A stretch of 64,000 nt of DNA from Pseudoips prasinana (lineage: Eukaryota; Arthropoda; Insecta; Lepidoptera; Nolidae), in the NCBI GenBank assembly GCA_951640165.1, contig OX621249.1, positions 26,083,201 through 26,147,200 of the forward strand, read 5' to 3'. Below, piece after piece: positions 54,025 through 64,000 of this stretch (its first letter is position 1; each line of letters begins with the position of its first letter). The notes beneath the pieces were generated by a model, which had not been told where the DNA came from, ran no database searches, and saw only the letters and a program-made list of their open reading frames with translations. The position numbers and the translations under genes are program-made.

Positions 54025-54390
54025 ATTTCCGATGATTTCGGCCACGGCGGCCAGTTTTAATGGAGACTAGTCATCTGCGCGGGACATATTATAGTGCACA
54101 AGTGAGTGCGCAAACACAGGGCTACTTTCAACGGGGTACTTTTACATCACTGTCATGATCCGATGGGACTACTAGCGATACGACCGGAAAGAGGTTAGGT
54201 ACAGGACCGACAGCTTTACGTGCTCTCCGAGGCATGGGCGTACCGCCAACTCCCAGACTTCGGGCAGATATTGAGAAATTTTCTTAACAGAAAATACCCA
54301 AAATCACTTTGTAGACCGACCCAGGATTTGAACCCAGGAACTCATTATCTGCGGTTGAACACGCCACCATTATACCAGCAAGGTTATATT
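54025..54390 (-). repeat. SINE C copy
   Basis: Minus strand: CTTGCTGGTATAATGGTGGC head, GGTTCAAATCCTGGGTCG, core CACGTAAAGCTGTCGGTCC, tail GGCCGCCGTGGCC. Confidence 0.8.
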
Positions 54391-54599
54391 AGAGAGAGAT
54401 GGAAAAACATTTAGATTAGTAGATACCTATAGTGATGTTTAAGACAGAATCCCCAGCAATGGACGGGTAAGAAAAATTTGTAGTATCATTCCGAGGTCTG
54501 GGTGTTGGCGATATTAATAATATTATTAAGATAATGAGTTCCTGGGTTCAAATCCTGGTTCGGTCTACAAAGTGATTTTGGGTATTTTACGATTATTTT

Positions 54600-54647
54600 A
54601 TGATCTGTGTGACATTGTCCCTAGAGGGACAATGTCACACAGATCAT
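54600..54647. repeat. Perfect 48-bp palindrome from SINE A tail
   Basis: 23-base arms ATGATCTGTGTGACATTGTC.. around AG. The arms are the 3' end of SINE A, here head to head with its own inverse. Confidence 0.95.
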
Positions 54648-54696
54648 CCTAGCTCCAAACTGTTTGTTTAACAACGCCCGCATCAGGCAATCCAAT

Positions 54697-54836
54697 CCCT
54701 GTGTCGCGGGGTACTTTACAAACATAAATAATAAACGGACACAAATTACATCCAGACTCAGAAAAACTATTTATAGTCCCGCGACACGAAGCGGCGAGGC
54801 GACTGTATTAGCCGCTGCGCCACACGTGCAGTCAAA
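54697..54836 (-). repeat. SINE D copy, internally shortened
   Basis: Head GTGGCGCAGCGGCTAATACA, then TCGTGTCGCGGGAC, missing the second half of the tRNA-like part. Confidence 0.75.
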
Positions 54837-54901
54837 AAAGTTACTATAGGGGGACATTATTATGCATCGTATTTGACTTTAGAGTGATAGAATCACCCAT
54901 T

Positions 54902-55042
54902 GTACAGACGCCAGCACATCCAGCTACCCCAATCTTTCAAATTTCTTTTATAGATTTTGAATTTTATCACATAAGTATAAGGTTCACTTTCAATTAGGAA
55001 AATTTGACAGGATGGTGTAGCTTGATGTGCTGGCGTCTGTAC
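54902..55042. mobile_element. Small MITE (141 bp)
   Basis: GTACAGACGCCAGCACATC at the left equals the inverse of GATGTGCTGGCGTCTGTAC at the right (19 bp exact), continuing as AGCTACCCCA/TGGTGTAGCT. No coding. 55043-55340 is AT-rich spacer with no gene. Confidence 0.85.
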
Positions 55043-55339
55043 CTAGCAGTACTATAGGAAGTTTTATCGCTGCTGCGATTTCTTTTAGAAATCCATTGCA
55101 ATAATAACTAAATAAATAGGTTTAAGCACTGTTCAAATCAAATCAATGTTTATTGTGTGAAATTTGGTACAAAAAAGAGGATCTTATTCTATACATACAT
55201 AGTTCTCAAAAATCAACCACACAGGTGTACACAATTTTACAGTTCCTGCATGTCACGTTTAGTTAAATATTCTTAAGTTAATTTAGAAAAAATAATGAAC
55301 ACCAATTGTGTAATATATGTGGCTGATAGCTAGATGCTC

Positions 55340-55550
55340 TCACAGTCCCCGCGGTCAGTCCATAGATGGGTGACCACCAAATTGGTTTAATTTCTGAGCG
55401 TCTCCGTGCTTCGGAGGGCACGTTAAGCTGTCGGTCCCAGTTGTGGTCATTAGGCAACAGTCGTCCATGTCAGAGGCCTACTGGGTGGATTGAACAACTC
55501 TGAGACTACGGTAACCACTGTCCATACAATAAGTAGTAGTAGCAATGTTC
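55340..55550 (+). repeat. SINE E copy, nearly complete
   Basis: GCGGTCAGTCCATAGATGGG (5S-rRNA-like look), TGACCACC, then the core CCGTGCTTCGGAGGGCACGT, TAAGCTGTCGGTCC, and AACCACTGTCCATACAATAA. 55551-55887 has no gene that I can support. Confidence 0.8.
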
Positions 55551-55887
55551 AGGTTAACGTCCTTATATAAATAGTACGACATTATCAGGGTCCCGGCCGA
55601 TACAATATTGACCCTAGAGGTCTTCCAATCATCGCCCATAAATTTATAAAATAACTTACTTTATCAACAGGACGTAACGCGTATCAACTATAAGGGACAG
55701 TACATAACGACCCTGAGACTAGGCCCCCATGCGTTACTGCCCTGAGACGATTCGAAGAGTAAGATGTGCCTTAATCTGATCAAAAGTACGTAGCAACTGC
55801 AGCGTTAAAACTGAAAATAACTTTAGCACTAAAATAATGTCTAGTTCTTTTGTAGACTCAAGTTTTTTAATGTCCATATTTATAAAT

Positions 55888-57412
55888 ATAATAAAATCGT
55901 AGGAAAGTCAAAACTGTACATTGAATATTTTTAAAAAAGGATACTTGGGGCGTGATCTACAATGGATATCGAAGTCAAAAATATAGTACTTAGAATTTTT
56001 GTCTGTATGTATGTCCGGGCTAAACTCAAAAAGTACTGCATGGCTTTACTTCATATTTTGCATGAATATTACTAAGAAGTCGGGTCAACATATAGGCTAC
56101 ATATTATCACGCTATCACCTACGGGGGAGGAGCTGTGATAATATATAAATTTTAACGCGGGTAAAACCGCGGGGCACAGCTTGTTATAAATATTACGTTA
56201 TACTTACTTTTAAATTACAGCCTATATGTTATTCGGATAAATAAGCTACATTACCACAAAGTTTCACTAAATCCGTCGTTACAAAATCGGTCGTTCTTAC
56301 GTGGAAGAGTAACAAACATCCATACATCCATGCTCGCAAACTTTCGCATGTAATATATTATATACTAGCTGTGCCCCGCGGTTTTACCCGCGTTAAATTT
56401 TATAAATTATCACAGCGCCTCCCCCGTAGGTGATAGCGTGATAATATGTAGCCTATATGTTGACCCGACCTCTTAGTAATATTCATGCAAAATTTAAAGT
56501 AAATCCATGCAATACTTTTTGAGGTTAGCCTGGACATACATACAGACAAACAGACACACAGACAAACATTCAAAAAACTATATTTATGGCTTCGATATCG
56601 ATTGTAGATCACGCCCTAAGTATCCTTTTAAAAAAATATTCAATGTACAGTTTTGACTTTCCTACGATTTTATTATATGTATAGATATACACCATGTAAC
56701 TTATTTAACGCACACCCTGAAAATAGTTTGTTCAGAATCGTTTACTGAATCGATTTATATCATTTTTAATATAGGTAATTTTTTATGCCAAAATAATTAA
56801 AACCACGGAAATTATTGACATATTAACCCTGTTCAGTCAAAACAAATTGAAATAGACCGAAAGTCAAAGTAATAAGACCTTGAAACCGCAGTTTTATTTG
56901 TATTTATACAAATTCCATCATTCAATACAAAATAAAGAAATATAAACTTTATTCCAAGAAACTAATTTAGTAAATAACAATGCATAGGTATACATGTTAA
57001 ATTAAAAATTCAGATATATCATGATTATAACACAATATTCTAATTGGGGTGTATGAGGGTGTGCGTTAATTACGTTACAAGTTGTATAATACTAGCTATG
57101 TCCCGCGGTTTTACTCGCGTTAATTTTTTTAAATAATCATAGCTCCTCCCCCGTAGGTGATAGCGTGATAATATGTACCTAGCCTATATGTTGACCCGAC
57201 CTCTTAGTAATATTCATGCAAAATTTCAAGTAAATCCATGCAGTACTTTTTGAGTTTAGCCCGGACATACATACAGACAAACAGACACAAATTATAAAAA
57301 CTATATTTTTGACTTCAATATAGATAATAAATCACGCCCCAAGTATCCTTTTAAAAAAATATTTTATGTACAGTTTTGACTTTCCTACGATTTTATTATA
57401 TGTATAGATAAT
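55888..57412. repeat. Inverted cluster of Helitron-like repeat H with MITE J
   Basis: Repeat H runs from ATAAAATCGTAGGAAAGTCA to CGCGGGTAAAACCGCGGGGC ACAGC. It lies plus at 55888-56186, minus at 56366-56690 and minus at 57089-57412. MITE J (56690-57084) lies between the last two. The plus and minus copies face each other around 56190-56365. A fourth, plus copy is at 59205-59520. Each ends in the GC hairpin followed by CTAGT or CTTGT. Confidence 0.75.
56690..57084. mobile_element. MITE J, copy 3
   Basis: 395 bp, CACCATGTAACTTATTTAAC to TTAATTACGTTACAAGTTG, flanked by TATA; inverted internally relative to copy 2. Confidence 0.85.
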
Positions 57413-58359
57413 ATTAGTGAGATTCTTAGCTAGAAACCTACCTCGGATTATTATATTTATGATAATTAATATAGTAACTAATAATTAACTATGATTTTAT
57501 TTTTACTTTAAATTCAATTGTTTTACAAATTTAAGAGCGGATGGGAATGTAACCCAGGAACCACGTAGCATACTATACTAATATAGGCTATAGTATCTTA
57601 TTATAGTCTCGAACGGTGCTTAAATTTATAGTATAAACATGCATTTCCATTTTTATATCTTCTGTCTATGTTTATGTCTTTGGTGTGCAATAAAGGATTA
57701 GCCTTTAAACTCTGGTGCGGTACACCATGCTGGAAGTAGCCGGCGACTTCTTTTTACTTGACTTTAATATCAGAGAATTTTACTGGTATACGACCATTAT
57801 TTATATTACACCCTGTATATGAGCCGAAGAGTTTATAATACTTGCATGTGGTTACTGGCATCTCCTGTCAAATAAAATATACGAAAACGAACCGGCGCGT
57901 GCGCCTGCATATGCGCGATCTATTATAGCTTGTGTCGTAGGCCGCCAAACCATGTTACCTACTTATAGTAAGAGTAAAATTGTTTTGGCGCGAAATCATT
58001 TCATACGATTTTTAATAGTTATTCTTAAGTCTTTACTTTAAACGTTTCTTAAGTTTTACCAATATTATAAACTAGTTATGCCCCGCGGTTTCACCCGCGT
58101 TATAGTAGATTTGGCGTAAAAGAGTAACAAACATACATCCATGCATATAATACTCATAAACTTTCGCATTTATAATATTAGTAGAATGTGATTATGTGTA
58201 CCTCTAGCGGTAATAGCAGTGCTGCAGTACTGCAGCAATATCTCGCTGATTTTTTTCTAACTTACTTAACACTTATCGTCATATTTTGGACAATTCACAC
58301 AATAGCTTTATAAATTGTAGCCTATGTGTTATTCTGATGTATAAGCTATATTATACGAC
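57413..58359. other. Non-coding stretch with Helitron pieces
   Basis: No gene found. 58070-58175 is a minus-strand Lep1-type piece (CCCCGCGGTTTCACCCGCG). Another is at 58308-58358 and resumes after the SINE A at 58614-58700. Confidence 0.5.
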
Positions 58360-58613
58360 GGTCACCGTAGCCTAGTTGGTAGTGCTCCTGCCGACGAAGC
58401 CAGTGGTCCTGGGTTCAAATCCCGGTAAGTGCAAATATTTGTGTGATGAGCACGAATATTTGTTTTTGAGTCATGGATGTTTTCTATGTATATAAGTATT
58501 TATCTATCTATATAAGTATGTATATCGTCGCCTGGTACCCATAGTACAAGCTTTGCTTAGTTTGGGGCTAGGATGATCTGTGTGACATTGTCCCTAGATA
58601 TTATTATTATATT
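58360..58613 (+). repeat. SINE A copy nested in a Helitron
   Basis: Complete from GGTCACCGTAGCCTAGTTGG to GACATTGTCCCTAG and an ATT tail. Confidence 0.9.
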
Positions 58614-58733
58614 GTAAAGTTTCATTGAAATCAATTTAATCTTTTTTACGTGAAAGAGTAACAAACATCCATCCATCCATACTTACAGAGTTTTGTGTTT
58701 ATAATATTGGTAGGTTTACCTTGTATAGCAAAA

Positions 58734-58958
58734 ATCTGTTTTTAATAGTAGTTTTGCACAGTTTTGGAAAGTTAATCGTACAAATAATGTTCAATCTAGA
58801 GAGCTAGATTGAACATTATTTGTACGATTAACTTTTCAAAAGTGTGCAAAACTACTATTAAAAACAGATTAAATCTAAAAAATCTAAAGTTAATCGTACA
58901 AATAATGTTCAATCTAGCTCTCTACGATTACTTAACTTTCCAAAAATATACAAAACTA
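58734..58958. repeat. Long foldback plus third partial copy
   Basis: 58734-58799 and 58804-58870 are inverted arms (about 66 bases, few mismatches) around AGAG. Shared words include GTTAATCGTACAAATAATGT. 58888-58958 repeats part of the left arm directly. Could form a cruciform or stem-loop RNA. Confidence 0.9.
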
Positions 58959-59104
58959 CTTCACAACTTTAATTGATTTTTAATATTGGTCATTGATGCC
59001 TCAATAGATTATCTTGTAATTACAATACGAGTTTAACAACTAGGTTCAAGACCAAGAGATTATTACCGGCATTAATAGGAAATAAATAAGTAAAATAAAT
59101 ATCC

Positions 59105-59768
59105 ATTATTCACACTACCCGATCCCAAACTAAGCAGAGCTTGTACTATAGAAACCAGATAACTGACATAATACATATTCATTTCTTTTGTAAATACATC
59201 TATACATATAATAAAATCGTAGGAAAGTCAAAACTGTACATTGAATATTTGTTTAAAGGGATACTTGGGGCGTGATCTACAATCGATATTGAAGTCAAAA
59301 ATATAGTTTTTATAATTTTTGTCTGTTTATCTGTTTGTCTGTATGTATGTCCGGGATAAACTCAAAAATTACTGCATGGATTTACTTAAAATTTTGAATT
59401 AATATTACTAAGAGGTCGGGTCAACATATAGGCTACATATTATCACGCTATCACCTACGGGGGATGAACTCCGATCATTTATAAAATTTAACGCGGGTAA
59501 AACCGCGGGGCACAGCTAGTAGGAAATAAATATCCATTATTCACACTACCCGATCCCAAACTAAGCAGAGCTTTTACTATGGAAACCAGATAACTGACAT
59601 AATACATATTCATTTCTTTTGTAAATACATACTTATATAGATAATAAACCCAGACTCAGGGCAAACAGACATGTTCATGCACACAAATATCTTTCCTGGG
59701 TGGGAATCGAACCCACGACCTGCGGCGTAAAAGGCAAGCATTTACCTACCCCGCCAGCCAGCCCGTCA
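59105..59768. repeat. SINE B pieces and repeat H
   Basis: Minus-strand SINE B 3' end at 59105-59204, repeat H plus at 59205-59520, then a fuller minus-strand SINE B (59530-59768) with B box GGTTCGATTCCCACCC. The CCCGATCCCAAACTAAGCAG block before and after repeat H is duplicated together with ATATCCATTATTCACACTA. 59776-59860 is a LINE 3' end (CGTGACAAATGGAAATCTAT). Confidence 0.7.
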
Positions 59769-60481
59769 TAGTGACATTTGTAGACAAAAGAGGTGTGCAA
59801 AAATCGTGACAAATGGAAATCTATTGTCTCTGCCTACGCCTCTGAGAAACAGGCGTGAGTCTATGTATGTATGGATTTTTAGCATTTAGTGTAAGTATGT
59901 ATATAGGTAATACCAGATATTACACACACAAAACCGAGCTTTTCCTATTAATTTTTCCTCTCGCGGGTCTGCTGGAAGAAATTACTATTGAAATAAGCAG
60001 TACCTTTGAACATAATTTTTTTTATTTATTTTTATTCTTTGTGTACATTAAGGATTAATTAAATATAACGTGTCTCGCGTAGATGGCAAGTCTTTATGGA
60101 GATTGGCCACCATGGACGCAAATCGAGCACGACGGCGTTATCATTATCAATTGGTAAATTTTGATGACACAATGTATGTGACAATAATAGAACAATTAAA
60201 TTTGGTAATTGATTTTTACTTGTGTGACTAGTAAAACTTACTCATTCTCATTTAACTAATGAGATGATGCATGTAAAGTCATTCATAAAGTCTAATGACT
60301 TCTAAATGACTCAATTACATATTGTTCGGGCAATTACCTTAAAGCACAGCTTTCACTTACACACTTTTGTATTTAACGTTTAATTATAGAATTATTGTCC
60401 AGTACTGAACAGACCCTTGATAAGAACAGTGATTGAGAGACAGTTCTAACTATAGTGTGTATTTGGAATTGTTTGGACAAA

Positions 60482-62996
60482 ATGCAACTTATACCGGTAA
60501 GTGGTGATATTTCCTTGCATTACTTAGAAATCCCAGAGTCTAGCCAGTTGGTATTCACTGTTAAAAATTGTTCAAGGGACTTGCCTTTTAATTCGCCGAT
60601 AATTTTCATCTATTTGAACGTCGAGTACGATCAGTGATCGGCGTTCATATAGATGAAGATTAAAAATGATTAAATCATTCGTTAAATCGTCTTCCATGAA
60701 CACATGGGACTTCGTAAATGTTCCAGTGTTTAATGTTTTGACTATTGAACTAATTATTTAGTCATTTATAATCTTCATCTGTTTGAACGCCGATCACGAT
60801 CACGATGATCTGTGAATTAGGCGGTTGAACTCGCCCTTGAACTGTTATTGATATATGATGTAGATGCGTAAGCCAAGTTAAAATAGTATTCTTGCATTTT
60901 ATTCCGTCGTACGTTAAATGTACGAAGGACACTATTCTCCAAATTGATTGATTGATTCTCCAAATACCCTGTATATAATTATATAGCAAACTGGGTAAAA
61001 GAGGTGTGCCAGGATCGCGACAAATGGAAATCCGTTATCTTGGCCTACCCCTCTGGCAATCATCATGACCATCATTAGCCTCATATCGTCCACTACTGGA
61101 CATAGGCCTCCCCCAAAGCTTTTATTATGGCGACCGTAGTTAGGTGTTAGCTAGTTCACTGTGGCGCTGCTGCCCGACTACCTGGTGAATCCTTTAGTCG
61201 CCTTTTACAACACCCACGGGATGGTATGGAGTGGCCCTGTTGTTCTTTCAGGGCCGATAACCACACAGTTACCCCTTTGCTCACTAACGCTCAAATTGAA
61301 GCGATAAAACTGAAACAAAAAATAAATTAAAATACATAGAAAGCTTTTCGCAAAAAATAAAGAAATAATTATCGTAAAAAATAAAGAAAGAATCTAAGAT
61401 TTATAAATACAATTTCTATATCAATTATTTATTTCAATGCAGACTTTACATTTTGCGGCAATCGTTTCAGGCATAATTACAATGGCGTCTACCATATATT
61501 AGTACTTTGCCAGTTATTTACGATACCTATAAATTTGAACAATACAAAACTAGAATATGTCACTTGTGTTTTATAGTTTTAATTATAATTAATAATATAG
61601 TATATTTTTCATATTTTCAGATACTTGTCACCATGACTATAATTACAATCGCTCACGGCAAATTAACTACGCAAATATCTAAACCAACCCCTTCAAGTAG
61701 CATTCAAAATATAAGTCCTAGAGATAGACTTACATACAAGTCACCCGAAGAAAGGCGGAAGCTGGCATTTTTTCCAAAAATGAACAAAAGACTAGTGATA
61801 ACAACACCAAGTTTTAAAATGGTGACAAACAAACCATTTAAGTATGTCCCAAAAAAACCGTTGATGCGTAAATTTGCGATACTAAATAAGAAGAAATATA
61901 CTAAAGACGTTTCAGAGGAAACAATAACTAAAAACCCATTACACAAAATGAAACTAAAACCACACACTGAATTAACCAAAATAGAAGATCCAATTAAAAA
62001 TATGAAAAATGATGTTATATACAAAGAAAGTCTTGAAATAAATAAGAATAAGTTCTTCGATCGGGATGACTTGATGCAAGAAGATGAAAGTGAAGATCAA
62101 ACGTCTGTAGCCTATCTTGTAGATAACGATGATAATAAAGCGAAAGCAGAAACTATCATAATCAGTACACAAAACCCTAGTGAAGTTGAAGGTTCCGGAG
62201 ATAGTTTTGAAAGCATTGATCAAAAGGAGTTTATCTTTTTAACACCCTCAAAACATCCGGACATTAAAAACAAAGTTAGCACAGAATCTCTAGGAGAATA
62301 TGCGACGACTTTAGCACCTGCTAAGTCAAGAGTCAAAAGGTAAGTCGTTTTATATCTATAAAAAAAACTTAGGATCACCGTCATTACCGTGTCTATCTCA
62401 CAGTATTTCTTTTATTTTAATACGATTAGGTATCAAAAATTTCTGTATTACATTATTTTCGAAAAATATTCCATACGTTATGAGAAGGAATTATTCTATA
62501 TTCCATGGTAACCGTAACCTACGCACTATAATGTTCCGGGTTTTTAATATGTCTGATATTTTTACAATCATTTCTCATTTTCCTCGCGGGATTTTGAACT
62601 AGATTTGTTTTCATGTGATATAGCTATTTGCCATGACTATACCAAACCGTTTCATTTTAGTCGATTAAGGAGTATAAAAATATATGATACATTAAAAATA
62701 TATTTAAGTTTACATATTAAAGTACCCGATTTGGTTGACCTTAATAAAAGAAAATTATATGAAGTATATAATCTATTTTTGTTAAAGACAACCAACACAC
62801 ACACACAATATACATACCATCTGTAAATTATGGAATGTGATAAGCGATTCAGTATTAATTTTTTTTTCATTATTTTTATAGGAGCGACAACGTGATCGTT
62901 GAAGAAAACATGGGCACTACGGTAGCTGGATACAAGTACACCTGGAGCGATAGAAAACTGAGCAACAGTCTGCTTTTCAAAAATATCAATTCTTGA
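60482..62996 (+). CDS. Secreted RVKR-processed precursor (282 aa, three exons)
   Basis: Family not recognised. Exon 1 is 60482-60496 (MQLIP, then GTAAGT, phase 0), exon 2 is 61621-62339 after TTTTCAG, exon 3 is 62882-62996 after a TTATAG acceptor; 849 coding nt including TGA. Exons 1 and 2 together make a clean signal peptide, MQLIPILVTMTIITIAHG. The body is Lys/Ser/Thr-rich and basic (KPLMRKFAILNKKKY), then acidic (QEDESEDQTS, EVEGSGDSFESID), with Ser/Thr sites open to modification and few or no Cys in exon 2. It ends SRVKR|SDNVIVEEN..., a furin-type site exactly at the exon 2/3 boundary, so processing would release a 38-residue C-terminal peptide. The upstream in-frame stretch of exon 2 (from 61507) is intron. 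The exon 1 call rests on the donor site and the signal peptide. Confidence 0.72.
60595..60795. mobile_element. Diverged foldback MITE in intron 1
   Basis: GTTCATATAGATGAAGATTA and TAATCTTCATCTGTTTGAAC are inverted; the inner part resembles the element at 23706-23972 (GATTAAATCATTCGTTAAAT). Confidence 0.65.
61003..61260. repeat. LINE and RTE 3' ends in intron 1
   Basis: 61003-61065 ends a LINE frame (GATCGCGACAAATGGAAATC). 61068-61120 is a minus-strand RTE-type end (ATATCGTCCACTACTGGACA). 61130-61255 contains CTGCCCGACTACCTGGTGAA, also seen at 45745. The rest of the intron has no feature that I recognise. Confidence 0.6.
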
Positions 62997-63321
62997 TACA
63001 TACAATAACTGTACTTAATAATCCGGAGTAACAGTTATAGGAATAGTAATAGTTAGATCTATTGAGGAGGAAAACTTTGTATGACATGATTCATGTTCAT
63101 TACCTTGTTGGAACCTTCTCCTTCCAACTTCTTTATATTAACTATTTGCAGCAATATTTCTTACCAAAAGGTAAAAAATATGATCTTTATATTTATTAAT
63201 GTATATGTGACCCTGTCATAAGCAGTCTACATCGAATTTTCTAAATCGGTTCACAAACAACAAAGAAATCAAACTGTAAAATTAAATGTATAATTTTTTA
63301 TAACTAATACACTACAGTTTC

Positions 63322-63327
63322 AATAAA
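63322..63327 (+). terminator. Polyadenylation signal of the precursor gene
   Basis: AATAAA about 330 bases after the stop codon, followed by a TG-rich stretch. 63330-63690 has no gene. Confidence 0.55.
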
Positions 63328-63689
63328 TGTTTGCAGTCAGCCTGTTTACTATAATCAGATTGAGCCGTGGTAGTATTTTATATAAAGTGGAAATATATCT
63401 GCTTCAATCGTGAAGACAGACCCGACTACAAATAAGTTAATCTTGTGCTCGGTAAACTCCCAGTTCAATAAAATTGTGGGTATTTTATAAAGTATAAATG
63501 TGTACCGCTGTAATAAGTCAACTGTGTAGGTTCCCTATGCTATGTATTTTATTCCTGGTTCTATTTCTATAAGTAGGATATTTAACAATTTAATCAATTA
63601 CACAATTGGCTACTATATTTCTCACCACGGGCACACATTATTTTGTATCATTCCTTTAAATGTAAAGGCGTTCATATCCAGCTGGTCCG

Positions 63690-63872
63690 TAAGTGATCGG
63701 TAAGGTCAAGTAGCTAGGCTCGGAGGGCACGTTAAGCTGTCGGTCCCGGTTGTAGTAATTACTACAACCGGGACCGACAGCTATTAAGCCACGTCAGATG
63801 CCCTCTGGGCGGCTTGAACAACTCTGACACAAGGGGGCTGTGGTTACCACAGCCCATACGATAAGTAAGAAA
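63690..63872 (+). repeat. SINE E copy with internal palindrome
   Basis: From GCTCGGAGGGCACGTTAAGC to CACAGCCCATACGATAAG; the 5' end is missing. The normal GTCATTAG..CAGTCGTTAAGCC centre is replaced by an inverted copy of the preceding 24 bases. Confidence 0.8.
63735..63782. repeat. Perfect 48-bp palindrome
   Basis: AGCTGTCGGTCCCGGTTGTA..TACAACCGGGACCGACAGCT, with no spacer; the centre lies between 63758 and 63759. Confidence 0.97.
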
Positions 63873-64000
63873 GTAATGTGCCTGCATTAATTTAGATAAA
63901 TAAGAATACTATTAAGCTTGTAAATATTGTAACTAATTAAAATAAAAACACCAAAATACAAGTATAATTATTTATTGACATTCACTACGAAAAACTTACA

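Noticed and set aside
61507..61620. Start of the precursor protein at an upstream ATG (61507)
   Set aside because: Those 38 residues read through a clear TTTTCAG acceptor, and the five-codon exon at 60482 gives a far better signal peptide.

Overview
This window looks like nuclear DNA of a moth or butterfly. The evidence is: AT-rich non-coding DNA; spliced genes with GT..AG introns and TATA/TCAGT promoters; tRNA-derived SINEs ending in ATT repeats; short Helitron-like elements ending in a CGCGGG hairpin plus CTAGT; an RTE LINE whose 3' ends are scattered through the window; and mariner, Tc1, hAT and MULE transposons. I cannot name the species. Well over half of the window is mobile DNA, so most long open frames are transposon proteins.

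Five host genes can be supported. Three are paralogues of a family of very short secreted proteins that I do not recognise: 14702-15929 (minus, 81 aa), 29866-31536 (minus, 78 aa) and 39448-47031 (plus, 105 aa). Each has a 58-nt first exon encoding a signal peptide, a phase-1 intron, and one exon for the mature peptide sharing a VYIxxGDVYxI core. The fourth is an intronless, secreted DNA/RNA non-specific nuclease (51526-52746), related to insect dsRNases, with catalytic spacing matching Serratia nuclease. The fifth (60482-62996) is a three-exon, 282-aa secreted precursor with a furin-type RVKR site placed exactly at an intron. Every predicted host product is secreted, but nothing in the sequence shows that they work together.

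Layout. 1-5800: a 1027-bp block repeated exactly at 6147, then a mariner 3' half, LINE and SINE pieces, and a stretch paralogous to 35.8-44.6 kb. 6147-10148: a nearly intact MULE transposon (FLYWCH finger plus DDE transposase with one stop codon) with an 8-bp target duplication. 10.2-14.1 kb: Tc1, Gypsy-like and LINE remnants and a MITE. 14.2-16 kb: short secreted gene 1. 16-27.3 kb: a full-length RTE (one amber stop), several LINE fragments, foldback MITEs and a 5'-truncated LINE. 27.5-31.6 kb: an intact Tc1 element inserted beside short secreted gene 2. 31.7-39.3 kb: SINEs, a hAT element inside a SINE, and a mariner inside a SINE. 39.4-47 kb: short secreted gene 3, whose 7.3-kb intron holds an intact mariner, Helitrons, MITEs and SINEs. 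47.5-51 kb: SINEs, a 1.6-kb TA-flanked element with repeated GGGTCG motifs, and a hAT-type MITE. 51.5-52.8 kb: the nuclease. 53-60 kb: a Helitron/SINE field with inverted repeats. 60.4-63.3 kb: the RVKR precursor gene.

Two large-scale facts stand out. First, 1028-5800 and 35760-44580 are diverged copies of one segment, and comparing them gives empty sites that date several insertions. Second, genes 1 and 2 were duplicated together with an antisense RTE fragment that abuts their stop codons and forms their 3' UTR.
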